A stretch of DNA of 64,000 nt, from contig JABCZR010000017.1 of assembly GCA_013289585.1 (NCBI GenBank), forward strand, positions 1 through 64,000, given 5' to 3'. This DNA comes from Acidobacteriota bacterium. Lineage in GTDB: Bacteria; Acidobacteriota; Terriglobia; Acidiferrales; UBA7541. Both the position numbers and the translations under genes were made by a program. Positions 63,163-64,000 of the stretch are shown here, one piece after another. The number at the start of each line of letters is the position of its first letter. Within the stretch, counting starts at the first letter, position 1. Under the pieces are notes generated by a model. That model was not told the DNA's origin. It saw only the letters and a list, made by a program, of their open reading frames with translations, and did not search any database.

Positions 63163-64000
63163 TCAAGGGTTGACCAGAACAACCCTGCCTGAGACCTGCC
63201 CTCTCCTTAACAGATCCAGCGCCTGGTTGGCTTCGGACAGCGGGCGTGTGGTCGTCTGGCAACGAACTTTTCCCGCAGCCGCCATCGCAAGCAATTCGCG
63301 AATGTCTTCTCGAGTGCCCACGGAGGAAGCCTGAATGCGCACTTCTAACGCAGCCATCATGATGGGAGGAAAGCAAATGGACTCAGAGGGCAGACCGACC
63401 ACCAGGAGCTTGCCGCTAGGCCGAACGCACGGGAACGCCGTGTCATAGGCGGCCTTTGCGGCGGAAGTCACAAGTGCTACGTGGACTCCCCCTGCTCGTC
63501 GGAGTTCTTTGACAACATTTGTCGTCGTTGCGTTAAGCATGACGGATGCGCCAAGACTTTTCGCATGCGCGAGTTTTTCATCGGAGACGTCAATGGCCGT
63601 GACGATCGCTCCCAGCCCCAGCCCGATTTGCACCGCAAGATGTCCCAGCCCGCCGATCCCAAAGACCGCCAAGCGCTGGCCTGGCTGGATTTCCGCGTGC
63701 TTCAGGGCACGATAGACCGTCACTCCAGCGCAGAAGAGCGGCGCCGCATCCACGCAGGAAAGTCCCACGGGGATCTTCAGAGCGTGGCTCCCCGGCGCTT
63801 TCACGAATTCCGCGTACCCGCCATCCACGGTCACGCCCGTTATTTTTTGTTTGACGCAGAGATTCTCATTGCCCTCACGGCAGAACTCGCATTCGCCGCA
63901 GGTCCAGTGCACCCACGGAACGCCCACGCGGTCGTCGACTTCCAGTTGATCAACGGAAGCGCCCTTCGCAACAACGCGGCCAGCGATTTCGTGCCCCAGG
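63163..64000 (-). CDS. Zinc-dependent alcohol dehydrogenase, N-terminus cut by window edge
   Basis: The visible 279 codons continue beyond 64000. They include GHEIAGRVV (catalytic-zinc Glu/His region), the structural zinc cysteines C-x2-C-x2-C-x7-C in CGECEFCREGNENLC, the Rossmann motif GIGGLGHLAVQ, and the C-terminal ALDLLRRGQVSGRVV. It is an AdhP/AdhA-type medium-chain dehydrogenase acting on short alcohols or aldehydes with NAD. The first 55-65 residues, including the first zinc cysteine, lie outside the window. The neighbouring TonB gene is on the same strand, 377 bases downstream. Confidence 0.92.
   Translation of the reverse strand, partial: LGHEIAGRVVAKGASVDQLEVDDRVGVPWVHWTCGECEFCREGNENLCVKQKITGVTVDGGYAEFVKAPGSHALKIPVGLSCVDAAPLFCAGVTVYRALKHAEIQPGQRLAVFGIGGLGHLAVQIGLGLGAIVTAIDVSDEKLAHAKSLGASVMLNATTTNVVKELRRAGGVHVALVTSAAKAAYDTAFPCVRPSGKLLVVGLPSESICFPPIMMAALEVRIQASSVGTREDIRELLAMAAAGKVRCQTTTRPLSEANQALDLLRRGQVSGRVVLVNP

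Overview
The window looks like a chromosomal segment of an Acidobacteriota (Terriglobia-like) bacterium. This is an inference from gene content, not from a marker gene. The supporting genes are an Oar-like TonB-dependent receptor with an N-terminal carboxypeptidase-regulatory domain, two very large secreted BNR/Asp-box propeller proteins, many secreted S9/M28 peptidases and alpha/beta hydrolases, TPR proteins carrying retropepsin-like domains, and a Ku/LigD pair. No rRNA, tRNA or CRISPR array was found. Coding density is high, TTG/GTG starts with strong Shine-Dalgarno sequences occur, and several starts lack an SD.

Layout. 1-0.94 kb: the end of an IS3-type element abuts an N-terminally truncated ArsR regulator, followed by an SRPBCC protein. 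1.4-7.1 kb: a hydrolase, then a DNA-repair block in which Ku, a MerR-TPR hybrid regulator and a DUF2277 protein (minus strand) diverge from three-domain LigD (plus strand). 7.1-16.3 kb: a frameshifted secreted protein, a DUF72 protein that appears to start at AUU, a DPP-IV-like peptidase, a MetX-like hydrolase, an OprB-type porin divergent from an RcnR-type metal sensor, a PagL-like lipid A deacylase and a membrane-anchored PrxQ. 16.3-23 kb: a minus-strand operon with a BNR propeller and two TPR/tandem-retropepsin paralogues, one with intact DTG motifs and one with both destroyed. 23.6-33.3 kb: an island of secreted hydrolases (alpha/beta hydrolase-TPR, AstE-like, Tat metallophosphoesterase, two 704-residue S9 paralogues bracketing an M28 peptidase). 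33.6-42.1 kb: an APC permease, a second BNR propeller, then amidase, GerMN, rph, rdgB and nth. 42.1-44.7 kb: a two-subunit molybdenum hydroxylase. 45-57.4 kb: a large acyl-CoA catabolism locus. 57.7-64 kb: a secreted hydrolase, the TonB receptor and a truncated zinc alcohol dehydrogenase.

How the genes may work together. The 45-57 kb locus holds an ACAD10/11-type acyl-CoA dehydrogenase, an APH-type kinase, a histidine phosphatase, an acyl-CoA ligase, an SDR, two crotonase-type activities, a MaoC hydratase and a second, possibly heteromeric, pair of acyl-CoA dehydrogenases. In humans and Pseudomonas the APH kinase and ACAD10/11-type enzyme act together on 4-hydroxyacyl-CoA, so a 4-hydroxyacid or lactone route is a reasonable hypothesis. 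The secreted peptidases, propellers, porin, TonB receptor and permease suggest a scavenging lifestyle on peptides and polymers.

The strongest candidates for undescribed biology are the active/inactive retropepsin pair behind a propeller gene (16.3-23 kb), the split ACAD10/11 locus, and the AUU-initiated DUF72 gene.
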